A stretch of DNA of 64,000 nucleotides from Heliocidaris erythrogramma. Taxonomy: Eukaryota; Echinodermata; Echinoidea; Camarodonta; Echinometridae. The notes beneath the pieces are model-generated. The model had not been told where the DNA came from and did no database searches. It was given only the letters and a program-made list of their open reading frames with translations. Shown here one piece after another: positions 47,166-59,964 of this stretch. The stretch's first letter is position 1, and every line of letters begins with the position of its first letter. The DNA lies in assembly GCA_025617745.1 (NCBI GenBank), contig CM046861.1, forward strand, positions 9,778,244 to 9,842,243, given 5' to 3'. The position numbers were made by a program, and so were the translations under genes.

Positions 47166-48120
47166 GTCCACTTATTATTTTTTTTTACAGAGCATGGATA
47201 GTTAAATTTGTTATTGGATCAACTGGCCTTTGTGAACATGTTGACGTGTTCTATCATTGTTAAGTAGCCCTTTAACTGTGGAGCAAATTGTGGAGCGCTT
47301 TGGAAGGGAAAAGCGCTGTTCCAAATACTCTATGGATTGGATTGTATGATGGTTCCAATGAAACCAGGGTCGCAAATGGATAATGAATCTGTTTAAAATA
47401 TTTTCGACAGTTATGATTATTCCAACAATAATCAACGTTCACTTCAAAATGTGCATTTCTTCGTCTCTTTAAGAAGTAGAAGGGTGTTATCATACAAAGC
47501 TTTCGTTACACTATGCAAATCCCTATTTTGTATTGGTTCAAATCATTGTGCCATTTGCATGTGTAGCACGCCTGCGATTGTGCAAATTTGTACTCATGGC
47601 AAATGAAGGGTTAAAAAGAAAATAACATTAAGCAAGGTGACACGTCATTTAGGTATCACTTTCATGAACAGCAGCTTTACTAAATATCGCCAAGTCAATA
47701 TTCTCTTTTGTTATTCAAGTTCTACATCAGTCCTTTCCAATGTATACTAGATTAGCGATACAGCTGTTAAAAATATCAACTTGCAAAATGAAATATCAGG
47801 TCAATCGATAGTTTACTTCGTAAAAAAAAAAGAAAATCTCACACGAGCACGACTTGTTACGTAAGCCTTTTCCGCTACTTTCCCAAAGCTGAAGTTAGCA
47901 TCCTTATTTGACATTAGGTAAAGTCAACTTACAAAGCGGTAAGAGCAATTATTAGAGGCTGGCGATCTTTCATAGATGGATAAAACGACATGTACCTAAT
48001 CATATTTGCATTTAAAGGGTATGTATTCATGTAGAAGGACAAGATTTAGGGTTTGCTTCCGATAACGTGAAAGAGGCGGAAATGGTATAGTGTGTGTGTA
48101 ATTGAGCTTTTAAAAGACGT

Positions 48121-48275
48121 GTGTCAATCAAATATGATTATTTACGTCTGGGACCGACCTTTAAAGTCACCATCCGAAATACGTGACTGAGATTCGAACC
48201 CGGGTCCGATCAGAGTCAGTTTGTATAAGCGAATACAAAGAGCTGCCCGTAGACGTTACCGTTAGACCAACTCCT
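48121..48275 (-). mobile_element. tRNA-derived SINE family 2, copy 3
   Basis: Nearly identical over its length to 13391-13546, including GGGACCGACCTTTAAAGTC, CGAACCCGGGTCCGATCAG and AGAGCTGCCCGTAGACGTTA (plus-strand reading). Confidence 0.85.
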
Positions 48276-49617
48276 GATCCCTGAAAACATGGATATGACT
48301 TTTTAATGAGAAGCTACCTAAGGTGGGAATACGGTTGTTAAAATATTTATACTCACTGTATTGGTAGTCATGATATGCAAGCAAAAATAGCATGTTAAAA
48401 ATACGACGATGGAAGGACATTCAGATCGTTTAGACTTTGCTGATGACTGTATCACTTTACTACTCCGACCTGACTTCAATGTATACATAATGCAGGAATG
48501 GAAAAAGCAAATGATGATAAAAGCAAAGCGTATTTGTAACAGAACATGGTGCTATAATTGTTAGTTATGACCACTCAAGTGCTCATTTCTCCCACCGGTA
48601 AGGAAATCTGAATCATTTAAAATGTTTGTTACCTAGCTATGTAACCTAGAGAAAAATAAGTAAGACCTATGAGTAAGATGAGTTAGTGTACATGTGGAGG
48701 CTAGCTTGCCAATACACTGTCAATTGTTTTAAGAACTTGACGGGCCATTACTTCACAAGAACTACATAGTGTGGCTAATGCCCATGATGACACCTTTACC
48801 TCCTACCTGTAATGGGATTAAAGGGCCTCATTATTGCTTCTATCCTTTCTCCTTGTAATCCTTTTGCAAGAAGGTGGTCACTACCTTCTTGCTAAGGCCG
48901 CCAAACCAAATGAGCCATTTACCCGGCCGTAATTGAAATTGAAGTCGCCCTGTGTATTTAGACAGTGGATTGCCTTAGCGAAGTCGCTACTGCTTATGCT
49001 CATTACAACGTGCTTGACTTGCATACATAATAGCGAATGGTGTTTGCTTTTGACGAAATAGGTGATCAGGTTTATGGCCATATGAATCATTAAAAAGATC
49101 TTAGACTTAGAGAAACGGTCTTAATAATGTTTGGAGTCTTAATTGAAATTTTTCTTTTCATATAATGGTCTGGGAGGATACCTACATCCCTTTGTTTTAT
49201 ACTCCTAGTAACATTTCTATTATATTTTAACTCCTCTGGTATGTCCTCACTCATATTTTGCAGATTGTTCTGTTTCTCTCTTTTTTCGTTTTACATTTGT
49301 ATATTTGTGTGTAAAGTTTAAAAATCGTATTCTTATTCTAATATAGAGATATATTCTAATATAGAGATAAAGCAGTAAATGTTATTGGAATGGTCACTCT
49401 GTATAAAGAAGACTAAAATAAATCAATAAAAAGATTAATACCAGCCAAATAACTTTGATTAGGAGTGCTATTACTTTAAAATTTGTGTTGATTTTGTTGA
49501 CAAGCGGATAAGAAAGACTTTAGACACAACTCTTCCGCTAGTAAGCTTGATATATTACCATGAAGTCATCATGGACAAATACAATCCATAATTAAAGATC
49601 TGCATAATACGGTTTAA

Positions 49618-49990
49618 AGGTAAAGTTGAGTTCTGGTCATGAGATTGAATTGTCAAAGAAACTGTATCAAAGCCATTGGGAAAGGTTGATTATAGCACAT
49701 AATAATTGGTGTATGTTGTAAGGTTTTGGAATCACAAAAATGATAAATAATTGACTCTGTAATGCTGAGAGTCACATGAACTGCACACAGAAATGTGTAT
49801 AATGGTACTACACACAAATGTTCGGCCCGAACATTTCAGCTGTTTCTTGTCATATATTTAATATGAGGGCATTGAAAAGCAAATCTTTTCAGGGGACATG
49901 TCTATTATGATAATCTTCCAACTTACATATTAAAAGGACTTAGAAAACTCACAAATTATTTTTTACATTTCCCAGAACTCAACCTTCTCT
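49618..49990. mobile_element. TTAA-flanked MITE, copy 1
   Basis: 373 bases between TTAA at 49614-49617 and 49991-49994. Inverted ends AGGTAAAGTTGAGTTCTGG and AGAGAAGGTTGAGTTCTGG. A central palindrome-like ATGTTCGGCCCGAACAT is shared in altered form with the copies at 50792 and 59481. TTAA target duplications are typical of piggyBac and Kolobok superfamilies. Confidence 0.8.
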
Positions 49991-50791
49991 TTAACCATTT
50001 GTCTGAATCGCATTAAGCAGCCTAGTATTATAACTACATCCTCCGTTTCAGCAGTGTTCAGTATGATTTGACAATCGCAAGACGAATGGGATCAAGTTTT
50101 CATTAAAATTGAAGCTATGTAATGCTAAAATCGTATCATTGTTTACATCTGATGTCAAACTTGGACGTCTGTTTCATCGATAATGAGCTCATTCTCCTTG
50201 CGTTCACAAACATTCAACTGTAAACGATGACGAAGAACGAAAGCGACCGCATGTATGCGAAATGACGAATAATATCATATCATCTCTCTCGCTTATGATG
50301 GCAATGACATGACTATTACACGTTTATTCCCTATTGAGATATTTGCAATACGTGCGCATTTGGTCCCTGTAGACAAGATGAACTTTAAGTATACTTTTGG
50401 AAGTGTAGAGAAAAGAGAAGTGCCCAATCCCGGGTCCAGTTGACTTCCATAATATCCCCCTTTTCCATCTCAAATATTAAACAATCTCCATTGCTTAATG
50501 ATCACGATATTTCCGTTTCATGTGTATATCCTATGTTTATTTTCTTTGAAGATATATCGTAATGCTATACAATCATGTACTCAGATTGGACTATAACTCA
50601 CAGTTTACCAATACCTTTGTGAAGCACATGAAACGATAACGATTCCAGTCAAGATGACTTTACATGTTATTGTTATCATCCTTTTTTAACCCTGAAATAT
50701 TTTCGTTAAACTTGAGAAAAGACGCGTTCATGTATACATGCTACTTGATGCTTTTTTTTACAGGTAACAGTGTCAGGTCAAAGTGACTTAA

Positions 50792-51172
50792 AGATCGAGA
50801 GAGCTGAGTTCTGGAAAAGGGACAAAAACATTTGTGAGCTTTCTTATTCTTGTTATGTAAGCATGAAAGAACATCATAAAAGTCCCCTGAAAAAGCATTG
50901 CTCTCCAAATGCCCTCACGTTCGAAAAATGGCAAGAAATAGCTGATATGTTGGGGCCGAACGTTCATGTGTGTAAAGTCCCATGCATATACCCATTTCTG
51001 TGTGCAGTGCATGTGCTTTTCCGTGATATTTGGTCAATTTCTTATCATTTTGATGATTCCAAAACCTCACAGTATACACCAATGTAGACATAATCAACCT
51101 TTCCTAATTGCTTTGAGACAGGTACTTTCACAATGTAATTCCGTGACCAGAACTATATCTTTATCTTTATCT
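50792..51172. mobile_element. TTAA-flanked MITE, copy 2 (inverted relative to copy 1)
   Basis: 381 bases between TTAA at 50788-50791 and 51173-51176. Ends AGATCGAGAGAGCTGAGTTC and, read inward from the right, AGATAAAGATAAAGATATAG then TTCTGGTCACGG. The 105-codon ORF at 50770-51087 lies largely inside it, so it is unlikely to be a host gene. The right end has a TATCTT triplication. Confidence 0.8.
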
Positions 51173-53027
51173 TTAAATCTCGTCACCTTTTGCCACATCT
51201 CACTTCAAATAAGACACTAATATTAGGAAAGAGACGTCCCCAAGTAGGCCAAGTAATCATTCTTTATCAGAGCGAGTTAAATTTCATCACTTTTCCCCCT
51301 ACATCCCACATTCAGAAGATGCGTTAATTGCGGGGGGCATAACCAGTATCCGACCACCACCTAAACACACACCACATTATTATCCCGACTGGACAGCCCG
51401 CTTACCTATTAGAATGCTAAATTAATAAGAAATGAGTTTTGCCTCACTGTCATTATTATTATGGGTCGCATGTACTTAGCGTCACTAATCTAACTATCCA
51501 TCCTTCTGTCTTCATAGTGTCATAGTCTATATCAATCAAACTTCAAAGCGGTTTTCGAGACCGAATAACATTTTATTCCTCTTTATTTCTTTATACTAAA
51601 ATGTGTCAACTATGATCTTAATATCACCTAGACTTTGTCATTCAAAGCCGTTCAAACATTCATTCGAATAACTCATATTCATGCTCAAATTGAATTACCT
51701 ATCTAAATATGAATAATACAAGGTTACAAAATATTTGATAATTAATTTGAATATGTAGATTATTAATTTCATAGAAAGTTGTTCCCCCCAAGATTGAGAA
51801 AGAGTAGCAAGCATATTATGAGAATATTCTCCACATCATACACATTGATGATGATTGCCTGATACTAAGCATCCGTGTGTACTATTACATTTAGCAAGTC
51901 AGCTTTAAATGATAACAATAAAAAAAGAACTCAACATAATTATTCAAGGATCTTCCATTTTTCTGAAGATTAAAGACTTATCAAGCCTTCCGATCAGACT
52001 ACTTAATTCTTTCTCACCGAGGAATCGCTCAAAGCGCATAGAGAGTTAATTTCATGCCACGATGCTGTAAGCAGTTTCTATCGTCATAGTATAAGGTAAG
52101 CACAGTGTTAAACCAAAGTCATTTTGAATATTCTTTTAATATTCATCGGCTGTATCCTGAAGACAGTGTCCATATTTTGTTTTTTTATCAATCGAAATAT
52201 CGTATGTCTTCTGCTTATTAAAGATTCCTATCTTTCCTGGAATCGAGTGAAGCCTAGGAGATTTTCTCATCGATATGAGAATGATATATTGATAAATAAA
52301 TTAAAAAAAAACATATTATTTTCCTGCAGCTAAGATAACTTACTAAAATGTATAGTTAATGAAATACATTTATACACTTTATACTCATATAATAGCTCAA
52401 AGAAACAAAAGCTTTGGCCTCTTTAGTATAAAACCTGATATGTTAATTAAATTACGTATAGGTAATTTCTAACGTTGATCGTGTTGACTTTTATGCAGGG
52501 CCCTCCAGGAAGATCTGTATATTAATACTGAAATAAAGCTTAATCAAAGTTTACCCTCACACCAGACAAATCAGCATTGATACATAGTGTTCTGGAAACT
52601 ATTCAATGATGGATTTGAGTTGTACCATCTGCTTCTAAGATTTATTCTATTGACAAAATATCACATTTCAATTGTAAGAGCTGTCATGATTTTGTACTCA
52701 GCTGAAGGGGATGTTGTGTGACGGAGAATATCATCTTGCAATGGTGTAGCTAGGAACAGGTGTGGGCTAACTACTCCGCTTAAATTGGAACACTCTTTTG
52801 AAAAGACTTTCGTTATGTAGGTGGCAACGATGTTCTTCACTTCTTCATATATTTTTGTTTAATTGTAAAGGCATTCTGAAATCAAGCTCAGCTTGTGCCG
52901 CTGTCTTCTCATTCTGTTTTGTATTTTTTAAAATTGTATTATGTTTAGTATTCAGTCCTTTTTGTCCGCCAAACAAAAGGTACATCCCCACTTTCATTGT
53001 CCGAGCCCAACGTTCCGCCGCCTCTAT

Positions 53028-53455
53028 TTAATTCAATTCAATTCAATTTTATTTTTCATTTCATCAGAATCATACAATATTTTATAAAGTACATGTATAA
53101 CCGTATTAAAAAAAGATGAATATAAATTTTAATGAAATTAAAATCAAGACGGTTTGCATAGCTGCATCTGCCTTAGTTTTTAAATCTGTTCAAATAGAGA
53201 AGTGCTTAATAATATATTATGTACAACTTAACGTTTCCTTCTTATGAATATATATTTTATGAATTACAATAATTTGACAATTTATCATTTCGTGTTTGTT
53301 TTTGAAAAAAATGATTGTTACATATACATGTACTTGTTTATTTATGATTCATTGTCAAAAAGTACTCTAGACTTGTATTTTATTTTCTATATGGTACCGA
53401 AAAATGTTGTACTAATATGAATACAGAAGAAAATAAATCAAAATCAAATCAAATT
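53028..53455. mobile_element. Two LINE-like 3' tails facing outward
   Basis: The left border, read on minus, runs TTGTATGATTCTGATGAAAT into AAAATTGAATTGAATTGAA. The right border, on plus, runs TTGTACTAATATGAATACAG into AAATCAAAATCAAATCAAAT. Both look like related LINE 3' ends, in opposite orientation about 315 bases apart. Confidence 0.45.
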
Positions 53456-55921
53456 AACCTTAACGTAAGGGACTCTTCTTAGTTACTATGAATTTTATTG
53501 AGACAAATGTGATTGTTTGGATAGAGGGAAATGGTGAAGGGAAAAAAGATTTTGACTGGCAGAGCTTTGTCAAAATTATTTCCTTAAAATTGCTTAAAGG
53601 TGTTACTCGAAGATGTACAAACAAATCAAAATGCAATAAATTTGGTATCAACGGAAAGGGGAAGATGCCCTAAAACATTCCATCAACATTCGAAATCCAT
53701 AGGTTTTCATAAATTAATATTATTCTGTTTCAAATGTGTGCCAAAATATTCGCATATTTTCGCCCCGCGAGCAGTTTCTTTTTCAACCTTGGAAATGTGA
53801 CGTAATACTCGGGACACACTTGCTTGCTTCTAGCTAGCTCACGATCACGTCAATACAGCGCGCGCACATAACGTTCACGGTTCGAGGTAAGCTACTGATT
53901 TCTTCCAATCTTTGAAAATCTTGTTAGAACCTGGAATCACACCGTCATTCCATCAATCACTGGGTGAATCACTGCAGCAGCCACACACACATATACGATT
54001 CATACAGCTACAGTACAGTCAAGTCGTATACCGTAAGCTAGCTGTCCCTAGAATGACGTCATTTTTCTAGTGCAAGAATTCTCGCTTTCGTGGCTCATCT
54101 GAGACCCTGTCAGGGGTCTTGAAAAAAGGTCCTGGTAATCTTTTTGAACAAGCTTACATCTCTAAAATTTAATTTCATCGTATTCTTTGGGGGATTAGCT
54201 TTCCAAAAATGTATAATTTGTCCTATTTCTTATTTTATGGGACATTTCTCCGGTTATCTGCTTTAAACAATCAGTTTAACTTGGCTCGTCTGCTTAATTT
54301 TGAAATTTACAATAGAGATGCAATTAATGTATATCTACATAATATGCATACTACATGTATTTACCATTCCCCTGAATTGCATTTCGTTCCAAATGATAGT
54401 GTTGATACAAAGTTGAATAAGAGATCTGAGATCGAATACAATAGATGCCCCATGTACGTTACATTATGGGGCCTCCGAGCCATAATGCCAATAATAGCAA
54501 GTGCAGTGATTTTGTCACAGTCCGTCAACAAAATGACAGTTTGCAAACATGCTTTTGTACAAGATGATTGGCTCATGATATATGATAATTAAGCGACGAC
54601 CTGTCGTTTATCTTGACGTTGCTAATCCATTATTGCCATATCATAGCAGATATCAAAAGTCCGTGATTTCTGACGATGCACGAAATTCTTTAGCTTACTT
54701 CTACATGACATAGTGATAATCACGGCGGAGAAAAGGTGTTGGGGGGGGGGGGGGAGGAGTTGGACATCCATCATTTTTTTTTAATGAACAGGTTGGTTCT
54801 GGCGCTAAAGTCTTTACTTGGTTTTGATAATCGGTCATTTATTATTTGGATATTCACTGTAGCACTGGCCTAAGGCTAGGCGACATAAGCACTGATTTAC
54901 GAGTAGATGGCATCGTCGCCAACTTATGGGTGTTTCTGATTGGCGACGACCTGTGGGTAACTGTAACCGGCACAATTGCTTTACGAATCCTAATTACAAT
55001 CTTATCACACTAAAAATGCTAGTAAAGTAGCTTGGTAAACCTTGGAGAAACGAAGGAAAGAATATTAGATATTGGCATGTAAAATTGTTTGATGCCACAA
55101 GTCAAAGCACTTCATGCGATTGGTCGTAAATTTCCCCCCGAACGTGGAGAATGTTCCATTATCTAAATTGACAAAATCCAAGGTTTTGTGACTGATCACC
55201 TTGTAGGTGGAAGCGAACATGTTCAACAAACATTCTTTACTGAATGTCAAGCTATTACAGCCAATATCTGCAAAGTCCTTTCATACTAGTTGGTAAGATA
55301 ATAGATCGTCCACAAGAATATTGTCCTTCCATCCTTTCGACCCTCATACACACAAGTCACACCGACGAGACGGGCGACGAGACCGACTTTAGACCGACCA
55401 TAGATCGTACCTAAAATCAAATTGCCTCCAATGTCCAAGATATCGTCGATTGTCGGTTAGTCTGGTATCGTTTTGGCGGTGTGACGGGAACATCATCAAG
55501 AAGCGAAGGGAACTGACGAAGTGGTCCTAACACGATTTCGTGGCGCAAAAACAAAAGTGTGAAAAGAAATCCCTTGTCAGTAGACCACGCGAATGGCACG
55601 GTTTGCCGAGATATTACGTTTACGCACACAGTCCTCAATCATTATAATGAAACTAGCCCATCATCATCATCTCCTCTCCGTTCCTGAGTCGCTTCATCTT
55701 GTTGTTTAAAGGTGTCTTTTGCCTGTCGAAGCGACGAATGATATCAGGCTGTTGTACATGTAATTGGATGAGACGAAACGTGTCTACTTGTAGATCTGTT
55801 ATTTTCTGTCAACCAGTATCATATATTACTCAAATGTACCCAAAATTTTCCGATCATGAAGATAAAGACATATGTAAAGTCTAATGGATATTCTGCCATG
55901 ATGATCAAAAAGACAAAAGGC

Positions 55922-55922
55922 A

Positions 55923-55954
<32 letters not shown>

Positions 55955-56055
55955 TGAAAAAAAGAGATATGTAAGGAGAGTGGGGGGGGGGGGGGGGGGG
56001 GGGGGTAATAAACTTTCGTTCGTTCTGTGATGATGATGATGATCATCATCATCAA
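55922..56055. repeat. GA run, 24-base G run and GATGATCATC palindrome
   Basis: GA microsatellite 55922-55955, G run 55982-56005, then TGATGATGATGATGATCATC... at about 56027-56053, a perfect palindrome built of GAT/ATC triplets. Confidence 0.9.
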
Positions 56056-56529
56056 TATACTACAGCTATCATCTAACATAATTATTTTTCATCATTGTTA
56101 TACCCTGTTTTCTTTTAGGACAATCTAGATAAACTGTGTGATGATAGTTCTATGATGCCGATGGAACGACCACCATCACTCTCCTTCAAACCATCGCTGA
56201 CAACAAAGTCACATTAATTAAACTCTAACGCCCTCGCTGCCATTATATTCTGACTAACCATTCATCTTCCCACCGTTAAGCCTTTCGAAATGAGATGAAA
56301 TGAGCATAGATCTTTGCCTTGCAGCGATTTAAGGATGGCCACTGACATCCGTACGGAAGAAGTGAGGAATATCTCAAAGCGAGATGGTAGAAAGGCGTTA
56401 CTTAGAATTCTTCTTATTCTTGTTCTCTTTATTTTGTCTTCATCAGTTCATGAAGCAAGCTAGGTTTCTATAACTGTGTTGAACGTGCACTAAATATTGA
56501 TGACCAAATGAAATACATTACTTATCTTT

Positions 56530-56630
56530 CAATGTCTCCTCCATCCACTTTCCTCTTCCATCCCTCTCCCTCCCTCCTCTCTCTCTGTCTTTCTCTATAT
56601 CTCTCTCTCTCTCTCTCTTTCTTTCAGTCA
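56530..56630. repeat. CT-rich low-complexity block
   Basis: CTCC and CT repeats. The Ser/Leu-rich ORF here is an artefact. Confidence 0.85.
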
Positions 56631-57091
56631 TGCTCCACAGACCTGTCTGTCGCTATACATGTGGATATACAATTATGTATGTGCATTAACTGAGTGTATA
56701 CACATTTTATGTCCTTGTCTACATCACCACAATGCCAATGCGTGAAATATAATATATATATTATATACATCTGACAGCATCTATCCACCTGTCCCCCTCT
56801 CTCTCTATCCCTCCACATGTTTCTAATCCACATTCGTTGTCGCTCCTATCCCCTAATATAATATTTCATCTCTTTTCGTCATCAAACATTCGTTGCATCT
56901 TTAAGAATGAGATTAATGGACGCATCAGAGATAAAATTTAGTAAGGCATGCAGTCGCTCAGCCTCCAGTTATAAGCTGAGCTGCCTGCATATATCCTAAT
57001 ATGTTATCCCGAAATATTCACCTTTTATAATACATATTCATTAATCATGTTCAATCAAACCTCTAAAAAATGCTACTTGCTACTTTCAGCT

Positions 57092-57099
57092 AGAGAGAG

Positions 57100-57153
<54 letters not shown>

Positions 57154-57190
57154 GGAGAGTATCGAAGAGAGAGAGAGAGGGGGAGGGAGA
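57092..57190. repeat. GA microsatellite
   Basis: GA runs 57092-57149 and 57165-57190 separated by a short interruption. Confidence 0.9.
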
Positions 57191-57821
57191 TGAATTATTT
57201 TAGGCAGTTGTTGGCATTTTATTAAAAGAGGAAATGGTTCAGTATTTTCGATAGTTCCACGACTTACATGTACGCTCCGGCGACAATCGCACCGCGTATA
57301 CCTAACGCTCTGCCTAACCTTATATCTCTGATGAAATAAAACCCAGGCAATAGTTGCCGAAGCATATTTCGGAGCACCTAGACGATAGCTCATTTCCAAG
57401 TCTATATACAATTGGCTACTCTGGAGTTAATCTGAAAATGACGTGGAATTCATCTCACTCGGAATTATATAAGCCATGACGGTCACGGTTGAAACAAAAC
57501 AATCAACCGGAGTAGAAATAATATGGCGTTTTGTTTTTTATTCAGTATCTTATGGGGCTAGCCTTGTCTCACTCATCAAGCAGCCCCAATTTCCGTAATA
57601 CATATAATAATTATGTCTCTACCGTTCATCGCTTAATCAACATTGTGGGTTTTTTTTAATGATTTTTTGATGATGGTCTTGATTACAGGGGCACTTTTGG
57701 AGAAGGGGTTGCGCAGGTAAATTCATGTTTCATTTAATAGCAATGACATTGCACATCTTTTAGAGAAAGGAAATCCACATGAACGAATGTTTAAAGCTAT
57801 ACTACCCTTCTTTCATCTACT

Positions 57822-58745
57822 CCACTCTGGACTTTGTCCAGCCAAGTGATTTCTTCACAGATTCTTGGTGTCTACTGCCTAGAGATTAGGCATCTAGAAT
57901 CTTGGACCTAATGTGGCATCAGTGACTCATTTGATTCAGATGAACCCTTTCACCTTTCATGATCAGAAGTAACATTCAAAGTCGATGATGTTAGGCTCAT
58001 CCCATCCAATGTTTGGTCCAGTATTGAAGCCTTTTGAAGGCGTGTTCTGCAACTGGTGAATATATTATTTTGTCTGAGGAAATATCAAAATCAGTACAAG
58101 TTGTCTTTAATTTTAGAGACAATTCCATTAATTTCTTCTACAGGTGACTTGTCTTTAGGATGAACCAGTTTTCTCCTAATAGGGTGTATGGGCTCTTAAA
58201 TATCTTGTCAAAATTCATGGAGCAAAAAAAATGTTAAGGACACTGCTTGAAGAAGAAAGGAGGGAATTATCCATAAGATAGCCTGCTTGTGACAGTTATT
58301 ATAGTGGAGAAAGAGGCAGAACACTAAAGGGCAGATTGAAAGAACACATAAAAGTGCCACCAGAGTGAATAATTCAACTCATTCACTACCTTCTGGACCC
58401 CTCAGAAGAACAGCCTCTGGCTGAAGAAGGTGATCCAGCCCATGTGTGGAAAATAAATAAATAAATAAATAAATAAAATAAAATAAACCCACAGAACACT
58501 CATTTAACACTGGACATAAAATTGGATGGGATGATGATCATTATTATTGACACTGAGTCTTACTTCTGGTCAAGAAAGGATAAAGGATCTATTCGGATTA
58601 AAATGACTAATCCCACACTGAATATGGACTCTAGGAACTCATTGCCACCTATATTCGATATGGTGATCTTTAGGCAGCAGACGTGACAGAAAAATACTGT
58701 GTGAAGAAATCATTTGACTTGACAAAGTCAACTTGGGTGGATGGA
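57822..58745 (+). pseudogene. Penelope-like element remnant (GIY-YIG endonuclease) between inverted arms
   Basis: At about 58283-58350 one plus-strand frame reads ACDSYYSGERGRTLKGRLKE followed by H, a clear match to the GIY-YIG endonuclease of Penelope-like retroelements (typically YxGETGRTLxxRLxEH with a preceding CDS or CKDC). A stop follows soon after VPPE, and the upstream IPC-like segment is out of frame, so it is inactive. Arms at about 57826-57998 and 58545-58735 are diverged inverted repeats (GACTTTGTCCAGCCAAGTGA against GACTTTGTCAAGTCAAATGA). Penelope elements can carry terminal repeats in either orientation. An AAAT tandem run (58449-58488) follows the ORF. Confidence 0.75.
58449..58488. 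repeat. AAAT tandem repeat
   Basis: AAAT tetranucleotide run, possibly a retroelement tail. Confidence 0.9.
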
Positions 58746-59221
58746 AGCTTGCCTGCTAAAACTCAATGCTAGTATGTATAGAAGCTGAAACAATAATTAT
58801 GACCCCTACCAACTAAACTTACGAATCAAAATCATTTATGTAAAATAAAAGCTAGATATACATGTACATGTAAGTAAAAAGATGTACAACATACTCTGCT
58901 CTACAAACACATTTCGCCTCTTTAACAGGACAAGTAGGGAATAAGTTAATATAATGATATGTATACGAAATGTGTCTTTATCTAGTATACTCATCCAGTA
59001 GAATTGTAAAAATGGGTAAGATCAATCGAAAAAAGGCTTATCAAAATTTTGTCCATTTTGTTTGAATGAAAAAAAAATACATAATGCATGTCTTCGGTGG
59101 CGAAGCGTGCACGGGTGCAGTCGTGAAGAGGGAGGGGGCACTGGTTTTTGTAAGGCGATAAAATGCGAAGGAGCAGAGTTGTATTCTCTTATTTATTCCT
59201 ACGTTCTGTTTCACTCTCACT

Positions 59222-59280
59222 TTCTCTCTCTCTCTCTCTCTCTCTCACCTTTTTGGCATTTTGTGGGGGGGGGGGGGGGG
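59222..59280. repeat. CT run and 16-base G run
   Basis: CT microsatellite 59223-59246, then a G run 59265-59280. The two ORFs crossing it are repeat-driven. Confidence 0.9.
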
Positions 59281-59480
59281 AGGGAGCTAATATCATGTGT
59301 TTTATTGACATTGCGTGCCTTGTACATTGCGCCCCTTTAGAAGTAATCCCATTAGCTTTACTGGAATGAAAACTAAACTACCCCGTGGCGTCAACGATGT
59401 CATGATGGAACAAAATGAAGAGTAGGCAAACTGTGCCTGTGAGGTGCACTTTACAATTAAGAAAGAAAATGTACAATTAA

Positions 59481-59850
59481 AGAGAAGGGTTCTGAGAAAG
59501 GTAGAAAATTATTTTTTCTTAGCTTTCTCATTCATTTTATGTCAGTTTGGAAGAACATCATACCAGAAATGTCCCGTAAAAAGAATTTGTCTTTAAACGC
59601 CCTTACATTCGTAATATGACTATAGAAATAGCTGTAGTGTTCGGGTCGAACATTCATGCCACATGACTTTTGTGTGCGCAGTTCCATATACCGATTTAGG
59701 TGAGATTGAATTAATTTTTTTAAATCGTTTTCAAGATTCATAAACGTCACAGAATACACCAATTCTTATTTAGAGATGATCAATCTTTCCCGATTGTTTT
59801 GAGAAAGTTTCTTTCACAATGCTGTCGCATGACCAGAACACAATTTCATC
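59481..59850. mobile_element. TTAA-flanked MITE, copy 3
   Basis: 370 bases in the orientation of copy 2, with TTAA at 59477-59480 and a one-base variant TTGA at 59851-59854. Shared words: GAACATCATA, GTTCGGGTCGAACATTCATG, TACACCAAT, ATCAATCTTTCCC and TGACCAGAAC near the right end. Confidence 0.75.
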
Positions 59851-59964
59851 TTGAAGCATACAGGTGCAGCATAGAACAGTCTAGAGGCTCAATTTTTCGA
59901 CTTTTAGAAGGGAGATACCTTTGTTGAAAATGCCATTTTGTTTAGCTGGTTCAACAATCCTTTA

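Noticed and set aside
50770..51087. 105-codon plus-strand ORF
   Set aside because: Lies almost wholly inside a TTAA-flanked MITE that has non-coding copies elsewhere in the window.
54209..54592. 127-codon plus-strand ORF
   Set aside because: Not microsatellite-derived, but no recognisable domain and no neighbouring exon-like signals; left unannotated, though a transcript would change this.
55417..55638. 73-codon minus-strand ORF considered as a transposase fragment
   Set aside because: No catalytic motif or recognisable similarity could be pointed to.
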